Of a stretch of DNA of 6,539 nucleotides, positions 6,168-6,539 are shown one piece after another. Under the pieces are notes generated by a model that was not told the origin of the DNA, ran no database searches, and saw nothing but the letters and a program-made list of their open reading frames with translations. The position numbers and the translations under genes were made by a program. The DNA is from an uncultured Lachnospiraceae bacterium (GTDB taxonomy: Bacteria; Bacillota_A; Clostridia; Lachnospirales; Lachnospiraceae): the NCBI GenBank assembly GCA_947175285.1, contig CAMWMM010000291.1, forward strand, positions 1 through 6,539. The letters run 5' to 3'. The number at the start of each line of letters is the position of its first letter. The stretch's first letter is position 1.

Positions 6168-6456
6168 ATTTACAATTCTTTTCTTTGCAGGCGAAAAACT
6201 GCTGGCTGATGGTTGGTATTACATTCCTGATACAGCGATTAAAATTGCTTCGGTTCTATGCTTGATGTGGCAAGGTGTATTGATAATAGGGGTATGCTTA
6301 TTATCAAAACGATTAATTAAAGGAGTATACTCACTATCAGAACAATCTTTCTTTTTTGTTCCTTGCTTGGAATTTTCTTTTATATAGATTCAAATTTGAA
6401 GAAAAAGTGAAGCTATTGGGAAATATGGTAATCCAGACGATTACTATAATAAATAA
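6151..6456 (+). pseudogene. Possible decayed membrane-protein gene; otherwise non-coding
   Basis: This stretch has no supported gene. One frame reads protein-like without a start codon: GEKLLADGWYYIPDTAIK (bases about 6190-6243), a hydrophobic helix ASVLCLMWQGVLIIGVCLL (6247-6303), basic SKRLIKGVYS, then TAG at 6385 and TGA at 6397, and after them in the same frame KYGNPDDYYNK ending in TAA at 6454. A helix followed by basic residues would suit a fragment of an integral membrane protein broken by stops. An internal ATG (6265) would give only 40 residues and has no good ribosome binding site. I do not recognise the parent family, and the reading could be chance in AT-rich DNA. Confidence 0.3.
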
Positions 6457-6474
6457 GTAATTGGAGGCAGCGAT

Positions 6475-6539
6475 TTGGAAGAGCGACATCAGAGAGGATT
6501 ATCATCGCGTCATAAAAAGAGTATTGCAATACGGATAGT
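6475..6539 (+). CDS. Probable 5' end of a further gene with TTG start (runs off the window)
   Basis: GGAGG (6463-6467) lies 7 bp before TTG 6475, and the frame stays open to the end of the window. The predicted N-terminus is MEERHQRGLSSRHKKSIAIRI: polar and basic, then the beginning of a hydrophobic run, as in a membrane protein with a cytoplasmic N-terminus. Only 21 complete codons are visible, so neither family nor reality of the gene can be settled. There is no ATG alternative nearby. Confidence 0.45.
   Translation, partial: MEERHQRGLSSRHKKSIAIRI

Overview
The window looks like low-GC Firmicute DNA, most likely from a gut clostridium of the Lachnospiraceae type. The reasons are strong AGGAGG-like ribosome binding sites, use of GTG and TTG starts, AT-rich codons, a LytTR-type receiver domain, a Gram-positive lipobox and a bacterial SH3 surface protein. 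The species cannot be fixed from the sequence.

Layout: (1) 1-390 is the 3' part of an SRAP/YedK-type abasic-site protein, followed by a clear terminator at 421-444. (2) 473-545 is a compact regulatory region: two head-to-tail 18-bp repeats with a 20-bp period, directly upstream of a good promoter. (3) 582-911 is a response regulator whose receiver domain is complete but whose DNA-binding half is missing; an AT-rich stretch follows. (4) 1032-1643 is an ABC-type ATPase homologue that has lost every catalytic motif and also carries an in-frame TAA inside the signature motif. (5) 1683-4960 is a tight same-strand run: a lipoprotein, two leaderless proteins of unknown family, and a type I membrane protein with an SH3 domain and a Pro/Glu stalk. 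(6) 5095-6150 is a third leaderless unknown protein, ended by a strong hairpin. (7) 6151-6456 is a non-genic stretch that reads like a decayed membrane-protein gene. (8) The window ends with the probable TTG start of another gene.

Interpretation: regions 2-4 look like the remains of a LytTR-regulated ABC export or bacteriocin-type locus whose regulator and ATPase are both damaged. Regions 5-6 look intact and still expressed: they have a promoter of their own inside the tail of the dead ATPase, strong ribosome binding sites and no frameshifts. They encode a lipoprotein and a membrane-anchored SH3 protein beside three unrecognised soluble proteins. An envelope-associated system is a reasonable hypothesis, but its function is not known from the sequence. 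No tRNA, rRNA, CRISPR array, complete insertion sequence or integrase is visible.
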